Assembly (NCBI GenBank): GCA_017628845.1
Contig: JAGBYI010000097.1
Location: forward strand, 1-46,777
Direction of reading: 5' to 3'
DNA length: 46,777 nt
Source: Bacteroidaceae bacterium
GTDB lineage: Bacteria > Bacteroidota > Bacteroidia > Bacteroidales > Bacteroidaceae
Shown: piece by piece, positions 23,714-29,646 of the stretch
How the letters are laid out: each line of letters starts with the position of its first letter
How positions within the stretch are numbered: the stretch's first letter is position 1
Notes under the pieces: model-generated
Seen by the model: only the letters and a program-made list of their open reading frames with translations
Databases searched by the model: none
Told to the model about the DNA's origin: nothing
Made by a program: the position numbers and the translations under genes

Positions 23714-23869
23714 ATGACAGACATACTACTCGCCAACATGGAACGCATCAACATTATCGCAGAACTTCTTTACAATGATCTTTGCGGCAATCCCCGTGCG
23801 CAGGTGCTTGTAGAAATCATTCTCGAAGCATCACAGGTTTCACTTCAAACACAACAGCAGCAACAATAA
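23714..23869 (+). CDS. Mini-protein paralogue 1
   Basis: This 51-residue product starts at an ATG preceded by AAGGGGG. The core NMERINIIAELLYNDLCGNP and AQVLVEIILEAS aligns without gaps to the cores of two other small plus-strand genes, at 24582-24737 and 27427-27570. The core should fold as one or two amphipathic helices; the tail ends in a run of five Gln. The stop lies inside the antisense 3-prime end of the HTH-membrane gene, with 30 bp of convergent overlap. A promoter with a GAACGAATGTTC operator lies 60 bp upstream. No known domain was recognised. Candidates are an antirepressor, antitoxin-like or host-takeover peptide, but nothing here decides. Confidence 0.75.
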   Translation: MTDILLANMERINIIAELLYNDLCGNPRAQVLVEIILEASQVSLQTQQQQQ

Positions 23870-24328
23870 AACCAATCCGGCGCACATGGCAAACAACGCA
23901 TATATCGCTTTCGTGCGCCCTTTTACATCGTTGACGCTGCGCTCGTTCGCTTCTTTCGCGTTTTTAAGCTCATCTGTCAGCCGGAGATTTTCCTCCGTCA
24001 GCCGCAGGATCTCCTGACGCTGTTCAGAAGAGACGCTAACGGCCACGGGGCAAGTCTCGCCGCCCCACACACCGCCAGCCAGTTCGATCAGAGCTTTAAT
24101 CAGCGGGTAAATCGTATCATGCCGGACATCATCTCGTTTCTTGAGACCATCAATGGTACCCTTTGGAACGCCGGATGCCACAGCCCACTGTGAGTTCGTG
24201 ATTCCGTTCAGCTTCTGGAACGCTATCATCCATTCCACCACTTCCTTCGTGGGAGCGGTCATGAAATTCGGGCCAGCACACTGCTTGCCTCGGATGGAAG
24301 GGCAAGTCAAACACTTTTCGAAACGCAT
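23840..24328 (-). CDS. HTH protein with coiled coil and C-terminal membrane anchor
   Basis: This protein has 162 residues from MRFEKCLTCPSIRGKQCAGPN, where GGAGGAAAAA supplies the ribosome site. Residues 6-17 hold the Cys motif CLTC...QC, found in small Clostridia HTH proteins. An HTH follows (NSQWAVASGVPKGTIDGLKKRD near residue 49), then a coiled coil (SSEQRQEILRLTEENLRLTDELKNAKEANE). The C-terminus is a strong transmembrane helix (AIYALFAMCAGLVLLLLLL). A DNA-binding protein tethered to the membrane is unusual in a phage. The 21-bp phased repeat array at 24348-24447, just upstream, is its likely binding site. Roles to consider: autorepressor, plasmid tether or partition factor. Confidence 0.75.
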   Translation of the reverse strand: MRFEKCLTCPSIRGKQCAGPNFMTAPTKEVVEWMIAFQKLNGITNSQWAVASGVPKGTIDGLKKRDDVRHDTIYPLIKALIELAGGVWGGETCPVAVSVSSEQRQEILRLTEENLRLTDELKNAKEANERSVNDVKGRTKAIYALFAMCAGLVLLLLLLCLK

Positions 24329-24342
24329 TTTTTCCTCCATAT

Positions 24343-24447
24343 CGCAAACAAAGCGGTAAATTTCACAAACGAAGCACGTTGTTCCGGATGCGAAGCACTG
24401 TCTTTGAATACAAAGCACGTCGCTTCACATCTGCATGGCGTCGCTTC
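24343..24447. repeat. 21-bp phased repeat array (operator or iterons)
   Basis: The unit is approximately ACRAAGCACGT. Direct copies have their GC dinucleotide at 24353, 24374, 24395 and 24415 (spacing 21, 21, 20 bp). Inverted copies sit at 24422 and 24443 (21 bp apart). The spacing equals two helical turns, so bound proteins would line up on one face. It lies between the divergently arranged HTH-membrane gene and mini-gene 2. Confidence 0.7.
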
Positions 24448-24462
24448 GTTTTTGTTTATTGC

Positions 24463-24575
24463 TTTAGTGAGTTACTGTCTGCTACGATATGGGCGTAGCA
24501 GATCCCCAATATCTGCTGCACACGCTCCGCCGCCGGTGGCTCGGTGGCGGGGCAAACTATAACAATGAGAGGTGT
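24463..24575 (+). promoter_or_regulatory. Promoter and structured leader of mini-gene 2
   Basis: A possible promoter is TTGCTT with TACGAT after 18 bp. Three hairpins then crowd the 5-prime leader: GCTACG/CGTAGC near 24480-24498, AGCAGAT/ATCTGCT near 24497-24516, and CCGCC/GGCGG near 24527-24551. The first two share AGC bases, so they could be alternatives. Confidence 0.45.
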
Positions 24576-24581
24576 AACCAT

Positions 24582-24737
24582 ATGTTTACTGACCAAGCTA
24601 TCGACACACTGTCAATCAAACTGGAGCGAGTCCACGTCCTCGCTGACATTCTCTTCTCGCTCCTCGAAACAAATCCACAGGCACAGATACTGGCCGAGAT
24701 TATTATGGAAACATCTCTACTACCTTCCAGTTATTAA
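24582..24737 (+). CDS. Mini-protein paralogue 2
   Basis: This 51-residue product is the same length as paralogue 1. The core KLERVHVLADILFSLLETNP and AQILAEIIMETS is nearly the same pattern as the other copies (hydrophobic, E, x, hydrophobic, then AD/AE-hydrophobic-L, then NP-x-AQ, then EII). It starts at ATG after AATGAGAGGTG. Promoter and structured leader lie upstream, and a strong terminator follows 19 bp after the stop. Its antisense neighbour is a small helical gene. Function unknown. Confidence 0.75.
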   Translation: MFTDQAIDTLSIKLERVHVLADILFSLLETNPQAQILAEIIMETSLLPSSY

Positions 24738-24752
24738 TTATATATCACACTG

Positions 24753-24917
24753 TCAAGCGTCCCTCTCGCTGAGGGGCGCTTTTTTTGTTTTCTCGAATAA
24801 CCCGACAAACACTTCCACAGTTTCGCCGTCCATGCGCGATAGCCACTCCAAATATCGCTCCTCGCGCTCGGTCAGCTTCACGCCGTTCAGAGCGGAGCGT
24901 AATCGCTCGTCTACCAT
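24753..24917 (-). CDS. Small helical protein, probably the frameshifted C-terminal part of a membrane protein
   Basis: This 54-residue product (MVDERLRSALNGVKLTEREERYLEWLSRMDGETVEVFVGLF...) has an AGGAGGAG ribosome site. The frame remains open upstream through a highly charged helix (ADEYEIQAARRKKEEETE) until a stop near 25009, where it lies at -1 to the frame of the neighbouring membrane ORF. The two halves together would make a normal small phage protein: one membrane helix, a basic linker, a coiled segment and a C-terminal domain. Either a real indel or translational coupling explains this. Confidence 0.5.
   Translation of the reverse strand: MVDERLRSALNGVKLTEREERYLEWLSRMDGETVEVFVGLFEKTKKAPLSERDA
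24756..24786 (+). terminator. Terminator of mini-gene 2
   Basis: AGCGTCCCTC (24756-24765), loop TCGCT and GAGGGGCGCT (24771-24780) are followed by six T. It lies inside the antisense end of the small helical gene. Confidence 0.8.
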
Positions 24918-25051
24918 CTCCGTCTCCTCCTCCTTCTTCCGCCGTGCCGCCTGTATCTCGTACTCGTCCGCCCGGAGCGCACGTTGTCACCCGCTATACG
25001 CAGCGGGTACATGATAACCGCAAGCACAACTATCAGCAGAAACCCTATCAT
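24911..25051 (-). CDS. Small membrane ORF, N-terminal half of a split gene
   Basis: This 46-residue product has a strong transmembrane helix at the start (MIGFLLIVVLAVIMYPLRIA). After about residue 22 it turns into implausible Arg-rich sequence (RRHGGRRRRRRRW), because the real coding continues in the -1 frame. The gene probably lost one base or was frameshifted around 24990-25010, no classical slippery heptamer being seen. Its beginning lies 12 bp after the lipoprotein gene end. Confidence 0.4.
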   Translation of the reverse strand: MIGFLLIVVLAVIMYPLRIAGDNVRSGRTSTRYRRHGGRRRRRRRW

Positions 25052-25062
25052 ACCGGACTCCC

Positions 25063-25590
25063 TCACTTATAGTCTACAACCATTTTGTTCTCCCAATCTA
25101 TCTTTTTCAGATAGCCACCCTTGGTGTTGTAATACAACTCAGCTCTGCGGTCTTCCAACCCGCTCAAATATGTAACGCTGTTTTCGTGATAATAGCTGGG
25201 ACAATATATGTGGACGTAATAAAGCTCTCCGTGATCAATATTGAGTCGGATTTGCACCTCATCGAGAGCGACCTTATCCTTGTACGCCAAGCCGGTTATA
25301 GACTGCATTCCGTATGTCACGACGCCAATATCCAGATCCGTAATCTCTGTAACGCCAACATTAACCAAAATCTCTCTCATGGCCGCAAGCTGCTCCACGG
25401 TATACCCACACTGAGCGAGATCATCAAGAAACGCCAGACCGTCCGCCTTGTCTACTGCTTCAACAGTCGGCTCAATCTCGTCAACAGAAGGACTCTCTAC
25501 GGGTGGTTCTTCTGCGGCCGGCGACTCCGGCTCCACAGAACATCCGGTCAGAACAAAACACAACACGAAAAACAAAAACCACTTTTTCAT
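25063..25590 (-). CDS. Secreted lipoprotein
   Basis: This 175-residue protein has a signal peptide (MKKWFLFFVLCFVLTGC) ending in the lipobox LTGC, so Cys17 is likely lipidated. A Pro/Glu-rich spacer (residues 20-45) follows, then a folded domain with the motif LAQCGYTVEQLAAMREILVNVGVTEITDLDIGVVTYG. Phage lipoproteins at the cell surface often block superinfection by binding the receptor or the tail tip (as in TP-J34 Ltp or T5 Llp), which is the best inference here; it could also alter host fitness. A ribosome site AGGAAGG is present. Confidence 0.75.
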   Translation of the reverse strand: MKKWFLFFVLCFVLTGCSVEPESPAAEEPPVESPSVDEIEPTVEAVDKADGLAFLDDLAQCGYTVEQLAAMREILVNVGVTEITDLDIGVVTYGMQSITGLAYKDKVALDEVQIRLNIDHGELYYVHIYCPSYYHENSVTYLSGLEDRRAELYYNTKGGYLKKIDWENKMVVDYK

Positions 25591-25611
25591 AACGCTTTCC
25601 TTCCTATTATA

Positions 25612-26373
25612 TTAGACGGCACCAGAGCTGGTGAGTTTTTCATTACGTCTACGGACGTATTCGCGTCGCCGTGCCTTCTGCCGTTGCTTTTTTTCTTCTG
25701 CCGCCCGGATTTCAGCAAGGCGTTTCGGATCGTTCGTCTTCGGGTGCATATCCGAGTGTCCCCACCAAGCAGTTCTTTCTTCAAGTGCATCCGTGTTTCT
25801 TTTTACATCATAAAAAACATCAATGCCCGTCAGTTCAGAAAAACGAGAAATTACACCCAAGTGATCCCAATACCACAGCAGCACCTCTCTGTCTCCCGAA
25901 CAATATTCCAGCGCGTCAACGGCATCTCCGTTCATTTTGTTCACGAGAGGCTTCCTCTGCGATGCGCATTCCAAAAGGAGGATCTTCTCCAAATCCAAAG
26001 CATATCCCTCGTCCATATCTCCTGCAAGTATTTTGTAACATCCGCCTTCCGCCTTCTCTTTAAATTCGGCGTTCCGTCCTTGTAGGCTTTCTGCACGGTT
26101 CCCTGTTCCTTTTCCTATATAAAACAGTTTTCCTTCTGAGTCAAACCACAAATATACATAATGGTTTCCAAAAACCGGAGTATCACAAAAACTAATTCGA
26201 CCGTCTTGCGGCCGCTTGCGCCGGTGCTTATTTATTGCAGCTATCATTATCTCTCTCGTTTCGTCACCAACTTGCCACGACGCACTCTCCAAAAGGCGAA
26301 CAAGGTAATCGATGTCGACTTCAGGCAAAGCACCACAAACAGGGGAGGTTTTGAACTTTCCATAAAACTTCAC
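25612..26373 (-). CDS. GIY-YIG domain protein
   Basis: This 253-residue protein starts with GTG after AGGGGGCGTG. Residues about 70-160 show a GIY-YIG-like fold: HYVYLWFDSEGKLFYIGKGTGNRAESLQGRN (a V-Y-L...F-Y-I-G-K-G variant), then the LLLECASQRKPLVNK block with its acidic residue. The N-terminal 60 residues and the C-terminal basic helix (AEEKKQRQKARRREYVRRRNEK) are probably DNA-binding. It is either a homing-type endonuclease or a defence or anti-host nuclease. It lies in the accessory region between lipoprotein and resolvase genes. Confidence 0.7.
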   Translation of the reverse strand: MKFYGKFKTSPVCGALPEVDIDYLVRLLESASWQVGDETREIMIAAINKHRRKRPQDGRISFCDTPVFGNHYVYLWFDSEGKLFYIGKGTGNRAESLQGRNAEFKEKAEGGCYKILAGDMDEGYALDLEKILLLECASQRKPLVNKMNGDAVDALEYCSGDREVLLWYWDHLGVISRFSELTGIDVFYDVKRNTDALEERTAWWGHSDMHPKTNDPKRLAEIRAAEEKKQRQKARRREYVRRRNEKLTSSGAV

Positions 26374-26387
26374 TTATACACGCCCCC

Positions 26388-27005
26388 TTACTCCTCAAAT
26401 CTCCCCGTCTTCGTTTCCCACTCGCCGACCAGCTTGTAGAACGTCGTGCGCGTCAGACCAAGCTCATTCATTACGGACGTGGCTGTGCGCTTCTTAGCTT
26501 TAACATCCATCACCAGCTTCTCGAACTCATACGGATTTACCTCAACCGGCTTTCTTCCTTTATACTTGCCAGCCGCCTTCGCTTCCTCGATGCCTTCGCG
26601 CTGACGAGTGCGGATCTTCTCGCGCTCATTCTCGGCAACGTAGCTCAGGAGCTGCAGCACGATATCAGAAATAAACGTACCCAGCAAATCCTTATTCTTG
26701 CGAGTGTCCAGCAGAGGCATATCCAGAACCACGATGTCCACCCCCAGCTTTTTTGTCAAATCCTGCCACTCGGCTACGATGCCCTCGTAGTTACGACCGA
26801 GGCGATCCAAGCTGTCGATGTACAGCACATCGCCCTCTCGAAGAGTGGCGTTTTTCATGCCCTGATAAACCGGACGGTCGAAATCCTTGCCGCTGGCTTT
26901 CTCGATGAAGATGTGGCGGTCATCAATGCCCAACTCCTTCGCCTTGGCTACCTGACGAGCCTCGTTCTGATCCTTGGTACTGCAACGAATATACATAAAT
27001 TCCAT
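26388..27005 (-). CDS. Small serine recombinase (resolvase/invertase)
   Basis: This protein has 205 residues from MEFMYIRCSTKDQN, with AGGAGG before the ATG. The catalytic serine is Ser9 in the Y-x-R-C-S-T motif. Typical DNA-invertase blocks follow: LYIDSLDRLGRNYEGI near residue 60, then ENEREKIRTRQREGIEEAKAAGKYKGRK (long E helix) and a C-terminal Hin-type HTH (ATSVMNELGLTRTTFYKLV). It lacks the large C-terminal domain of serine integrases, so it should act as a resolvase or invertase. On a circular element it could resolve dimers. Repeated TGTTCG sites lie just upstream. Confidence 0.92.
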   Translation of the reverse strand: MEFMYIRCSTKDQNEARQVAKAKELGIDDRHIFIEKASGKDFDRPVYQGMKNATLREGDVLYIDSLDRLGRNYEGIVAEWQDLTKKLGVDIVVLDMPLLDTRKNKDLLGTFISDIVLQLLSYVAENEREKIRTRQREGIEEAKAAGKYKGRKPVEVNPYEFEKLVMDVKAKKRTATSVMNELGLTRTTFYKLVGEWETKTGRFEE

Positions 27006-27121
27006 GATAAATTCCTCCTGCGTTTTGCTTGATGAGTTCATATTACACGATGTGTTCGTAAATGTCAATACACTTTTGTTCGGATATTCGGAAACGAATG
27101 TCTTTTTTATTTTTTTCTCTG

Positions 27122-27265
27122 GCGAAGGGCATCACCCGGGCCGCCGCTCACCTCCTGCCCCCCTCCGGGGGTCCAGGCCGCCACGGCACGAGAGCAACCA
27201 ACGCGAACGGCTGCCAGCGGGACCCGATCCAGCACGGCCGCCGTGTGTGTTCCGCTGGGGTATAC
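27122..27265. other. GC-rich island without genes
   Basis: This stretch of about 140 bp is roughly 70 percent GC with CCGGGCCGCC and CCCCTCCGGGGG blocks. It lies between AT-rich flanks and is enclosed by the two 18-bp direct repeats. No convincing ORF or RNA fold was identified. The abrupt composition change suggests a foreign insertion or a special structural site. Confidence 0.4.
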
Positions 27266-27342
27266 CCAAGGCAGACAAACAAAAGCACGTGTATAGTGTT
27301 CGGCATGGGTGAAATAAATTTACAAATGTGTTCGGAATACTG

Positions 27343-27371
27343 TTGACAATCTCAAACGAACGGTATATATT
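27343..27371 (+). promoter_or_regulatory. Promoter of the mini-gene 3 operon
   Basis: TTGACA (27343-27348), 17-bp spacer and TATATT (27366-27371). TCTCAAACGAAC begins at the second base of the spacer, the same offset as TCTCGAACGAAT in the promoter of mini-gene 1. Confidence 0.8.
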
Positions 27372-27426
27372 AATAACAGAACAAACGAACACTTTTGTTC
27401 GGATATATAACAGGAGGCTAACACAA

Positions 27427-27570
27427 ATGCTTACAACTCAGGATATCAGCATGGAATATATTCATGCACTCGCTGATGTACTCATGGATCTAACCTCGGA
27501 CAACGCAAAAATAAACGCGCTCGTTTCCCTTATCTATAAGGAAAGCGAGCCACGCAAAAAGGGAGAATAA
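27427..27570 (+). CDS. Mini-protein paralogue 3
   Basis: This 47-residue product begins at an ATG after AGGAGGCTAACACAA. The core SMEYIHALADVLMDLTSDN and INALVSLIYKES keeps the hydrophobic pattern of the other two copies (E-x-I/V-h-x-hydrophobic-A-D/E-hydrophobic-L, then N). The tail is basic (EPRKKGE). It is the first gene of a plus-strand operon followed at once by the Gp88-like gene. Its promoter and operator organisation match mini-gene 1. Function unknown. Confidence 0.75.
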   Translation: MLTTQDISMEYIHALADVLMDLTSDNAKINALVSLIYKESEPRKKGE

Positions 27571-27574
27571 CAAC

Positions 27575-28219
27575 ATGAATTGCACACTAAACAACAGCCG
27601 TAAAATCAGCGGCTTACACTTCACAACACAGCACAGCGGGAAAATGGCTGGCATGGTATCCATTAGCACGAGCGTTACAACGAACGAGCGTTGCAAAAAG
27701 AACGCCTCTATCAAAGGTAGCATTTGCGAAAAGTGTTTCGCAGCCAAACAAATGAAAGTGTTTCCGAGCATGGAAAAACCCATGGTAGAAAACCAGCGCA
27801 TTCTCACAAGTGAGATCCTGCCAGCGGAAAAGCTCCCGACCATTAACAACCTCTATTTCCGTTTCGAGGCTTTCGGGGATCTGAACAACGCAACGCAAGT
27901 AAAAAACTATTTCAATATGTGCTACAAAAACCCGCGCGTAAAGTTCGCGCTATGGACGAAAAACCCGGACTATATCGCCGAGGCAATCGCGGACGGGTAC
28001 GCAAAGCCGGAAAACCTAAACATTGTTTTGTCGTCCCTGTTTTTGAATAAGCAACGCCCGAACCCGTTCCCGTTCGTTGACAAGGTTTTCACAGTGTACG
28101 ACCCGGACCACATCGCCGCCGAAAACATCGACATCAATTGTGGCGCTCGTAACTGCTTTGCGTGTGGTTTGTGCTATGAAAAAAACGGGGTGGCGGTTAT
28201 CAATGAAAAACTCAAATAA
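27575..28219 (+). CDS. Gp88-like phage protein
   Basis: This 214-residue protein has a pattern recalling the phage Gene product 88 family. It has Cys-containing MAGMVSISTSVTTNERCKKNAS and GSICEKCFAAKQ near residues 25-58, then the central FRFEAFGDLNNATQVKNYFNMCYKNPRVKFALWTKNP, and a C-terminal Cys cluster (DINCGARNCFACGLCYE). The Cys-rich ends suggest zinc or Fe-S binding. The biochemical role of Gp88 is unknown to me. It follows mini-gene 3 by four bases in the same transcript. Confidence 0.6.
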   Translation: MNCTLNNSRKISGLHFTTQHSGKMAGMVSISTSVTTNERCKKNASIKGSICEKCFAAKQMKVFPSMEKPMVENQRILTSEILPAEKLPTINNLYFRFEAFGDLNNATQVKNYFNMCYKNPRVKFALWTKNPDYIAEAIADGYAKPENLNIVLSSLFLNKQRPNPFPFVDKVFTVYDPDHIAAENIDINCGARNCFACGLCYEKNGVAVINEKLK

Positions 28220-28298
28220 TGCCGTAATTGGGCGGTACATAGGACGCGATCCACAAGGCAAGCCAATATTCAAAATAGAATGGAGAAAAAGAAAATGA
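28203..28298 (+). CDS. Small basic peptide
   Basis: This 31-residue ORF (MKNSNNAVIGRYIGRDPQGKPIFKIEWRKRK) starts within the end of the Gp88-like gene and stops inside the next start codon (ATGA overlap), so translational coupling on both sides is possible. It is basic and looks like a compact beta peptide. No ribosome site is clear. Low confidence. Confidence 0.35.
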   Translation: MKNSNNAVIGRYIGRDPQGKPIFKIEWRKRK

Positions 28299-28519
28299 AA
28301 AACTATGTAAAACAGCTAAAGGAATTCAAAAACTATATGGAGGCGTGTTTCACCGTGCTAATGGAACACGGCAACGGCGACAACGTCAGCGAGTTTTATA
28401 GCTCGGATTTCGAAATTACATTCCGGGGCAAAAAAGTAACCGTTGGGAACGGTGCCGAGGTTTTCCAAGCTATCGAGGAACTAATCCAAACCGAAATCGA
28501 CAACGAGGAGGAAATCTAA
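28295..28519 (+). CDS. Small acidic phage protein
   Basis: This protein has 74 residues from MKNYVKQLKEF, with GGAG nine bases before the ATG; an ATG five codons upstream is the alternative. It has a helical start (KNYVKQLKEFKNYMEACFTVLMEHG), a strand pair (YSSDFEITFRGKKVTVGNG) and a helical acidic end (AIEELIQTEIDNEEE). It resembles small early phage proteins of unknown role. It sits in the mini-gene 3 operon. Confidence 0.6.
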   Translation: MKNYVKQLKEFKNYMEACFTVLMEHGNGDNVSEFYSSDFEITFRGKKVTVGNGAEVFQAIEELIQTEIDNEEEI

Positions 28520-28618
28520 ATGAACGGCTGGCTGTTGTTTTTCGAAATCGTAGGCATTACCACGGTGGCTGCACAGCTTTTCCGCGTGATTGACTGGATC
28601 GAGGGGGTGAAAAAATGA
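28520..28618 (+). CDS. Tiny membrane protein A
   Basis: This 32-residue product (MNGWLLFFEIVGITTVAAQLFRVIDWIEGVKK) starts immediately after the previous stop with GAGGAGGAAATCTAA as ribosome site. One amphipathic or membrane helix covers most of its length. The stop overlaps the start of the next tiny ORF (ATGA). Together with its partner, the layout resembles paired small membrane peptides such as toxin-like or holin-like partners. Confidence 0.55.
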   Translation: MNGWLLFFEIVGITTVAAQLFRVIDWIEGVKK

Positions 28619-28695
28619 TATTTTGGATTATCTTTTTTATCCTGTATTTTCCCGCCGGAATCATCTTTAGACTTTGCAAAGGCTTTATGAAATAA
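28615..28695 (+). CDS. Tiny membrane protein B
   Basis: This 26-residue product (MIFWIIFFILYFPAGIIFRLCKGFMK) is nearly a single transmembrane helix with a basic C-terminus, the form typical of type I toxin peptides and small phage membrane effectors. GAGGGGG lies before the ATG. A strong terminator follows eight bases after the stop, closing the operon. Confidence 0.55.
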   Translation: MIFWIIFFILYFPAGIIFRLCKGFMK

Positions 28696-28702
28696 AAAAC
28701 GA

Positions 28703-28727
28703 ACCCCGGCAGCCGTCGGGGTTTTTG
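28703..28727 (+). terminator. Terminator of the mini-gene 3 operon
   Basis: ACCCCGGC (28703-28710), loop AGCC and GTCGGGGT (28715-28722) are followed by T residues (28722-28726). Confidence 0.85.
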
Positions 28728-28777
28728 TATTGACAACGGTATTATAATTAAATCATCTATCAAACGGAGGGCATACC

Positions 28778-29026
28778 ATGAAAAATACATTTGAACCCGT
28801 TCCCGGTGTTATCCGCGTACAGCTCCGCGCCCCTTTCGAAAAATTCTATTGTTTGATTGTGCCAAGCGCAAAAACCGCTGAAAACTTTCGTGACTTCTAT
28901 TTGATGTGCGAGGGGTTCGGCGTTGTCTCGGATATGTTTGGCTGCATTGTCAAAAGCGACGAAGACGCCGCCGAAATCGCTTTATCGAGCGCCATCGACT
29001 ACATCGACCCAAGCAAATACCAATAA
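28778..29026 (+). CDS. Small phage protein, unknown function
   Basis: This 82-residue protein (MKNTFEPVPGVIRVQLRAPFEKFYCLIVPSAKT...) has an ATG after ACGGAGG. The fold is likely alpha/beta with several aromatic residues and an acidic C-terminus (SDEDAAEIALSSAIDYIDP). It is a single-gene transcription unit flanked by two terminators on the plus strand, in the usual position of a lysogenic-conversion (moron) gene. No family was recognised. Confidence 0.65.
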   Translation: MKNTFEPVPGVIRVQLRAPFEKFYCLIVPSAKTAENFRDFYLMCEGFGVVSDMFGCIVKSDEDAAEIALSSAIDYIDPSKYQ

Positions 29027-29034
29027 TATACCAG

Positions 29035-29061
29035 CCGCCCCAATTCCGGGGCGGTTTTTTT
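29035..29061 (+). terminator. Terminator after the 82-residue gene
   Basis: CCGCCCC (29035-29041), loop AATTCC and GGGGCGG (29048-29054) are followed by seven T. Confidence 0.85.
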
Positions 29062-29077
29062 ATGCCCAAAACAGGAC

Positions 29078-29118
29078 ACCGCTGAAAATCGCATTTAAAT
29101 GCGTTCTAAGCGGTTTTT
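29078..29118 (+). terminator. Second hairpin with T tract
   Basis: ACCGCT (29078-29083) pairs with AGCGGT (29109-29114), and the inner palindrome CGCATTTAAATGCG (29090-29103) adds a long second stem. TTTTT follows. It either doubles the termination signal or blocks transcription toward the small terminase region. Confidence 0.55.
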
Positions 29119-29640
29119 ACGCCGGGGAATATAAACATACTACACCGCCCATAAAAACGCCGTGAGAGTCGCTTAAAACGCGTTCTGCGTTACTATCCGT
29201 GACATTTCACCGCCGGAGCTCGCAAAGCGACCGCCGCCGCGAGTGGATCGCCGCCGTGCTCGCCGCCGGCGGCCGGCTGCACGACACCGCCGCCCCTCGC
29301 AAAAACAGAACCCGGAGCCGCTCTGGCCCCGGATTTTCTGTTGGCTTTCGGTTTCCCGCCCATACGCGCGAAGCCTAATGGTCGTCACGCTCCTACGCGG
29401 AAACCTCAATAGTCGTTGAGCCTCCCGGAGAATCTGCGCACACGGGATCTCCAATAGTCGTTACGCGCACACGGGAAAGTCGATAGTCGTTTAACTCTGT
29501 ATATCTCCCGATATCTCGCGTTTTCTCGCGTTTTCTCCGTTTTTCTCGCTCTTTTTTAAAAGAGTTCGAGTTGCGGAAGGGCGAACACACCCCCAAAAAT
29601 CACCGATAGTCGTCACCGATAGTCGTTACGCCGATGATAC
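29119..29640. repeat. Non-coding stretch with AATAGTCGTT repeats near the small terminase
   Basis: No credible gene occurs in this 520-bp stretch. GTCGT in the context AATAGTCGTT (or a close variant) occurs at 29381, 29412, 29457, 29486, 29609 and 29622. More copies lie inside the small terminase gene (29978) and after it (30190-30207). On the minus strand the second, third and fourth copies are followed by similar CCCGTGTGCGCG-like spacers. A GC-rich block (29205-29300) and the hairpin AACAGAA/TTCTGTT (29307-29344) are also present. A pac/cos site or iterons are the leading ideas. Confidence 0.55.
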
Positions 29641-29646
29641 ACAGCG

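Larger units (their letters stand above)
27053..27402. repeat. TGTTCG/CGAACA site cluster upstream of the recombinase
   Basis: TGTTCG occurs at 27053, 27077, 27297, 27329 and 27396; inverted CGAAC occurs at 27357 and CGAACA at 27386. The last pair forms a perfect palindrome CGAACA-CTTT-TGTTCG (27386-27401). The 18-mer ACACTTTTGTTCGGATAT occurs twice (27070-27087 and 27389-27406). These could be recombinase res subsites, repressor operators, or both. Confidence 0.6.

Noticed and set aside
24343..24447. CRISPR array
   Set aside because: The repeat unit is about 10 bp with 10-11 bp between copies, some inverted, and there are no cas genes.
26388..27005. Phage integrase
   Set aside because: The recombinase is only 205 residues and of resolvase/invertase type, without the large C-terminal domain of serine integrases. 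No attP-like site was found.
29173..29596. Minus-strand ORFs in the repeat field after terS
   Set aside because: Arg/Gly-rich low-complexity translation of repeats and GC-rich DNA, with no ribosome sites.
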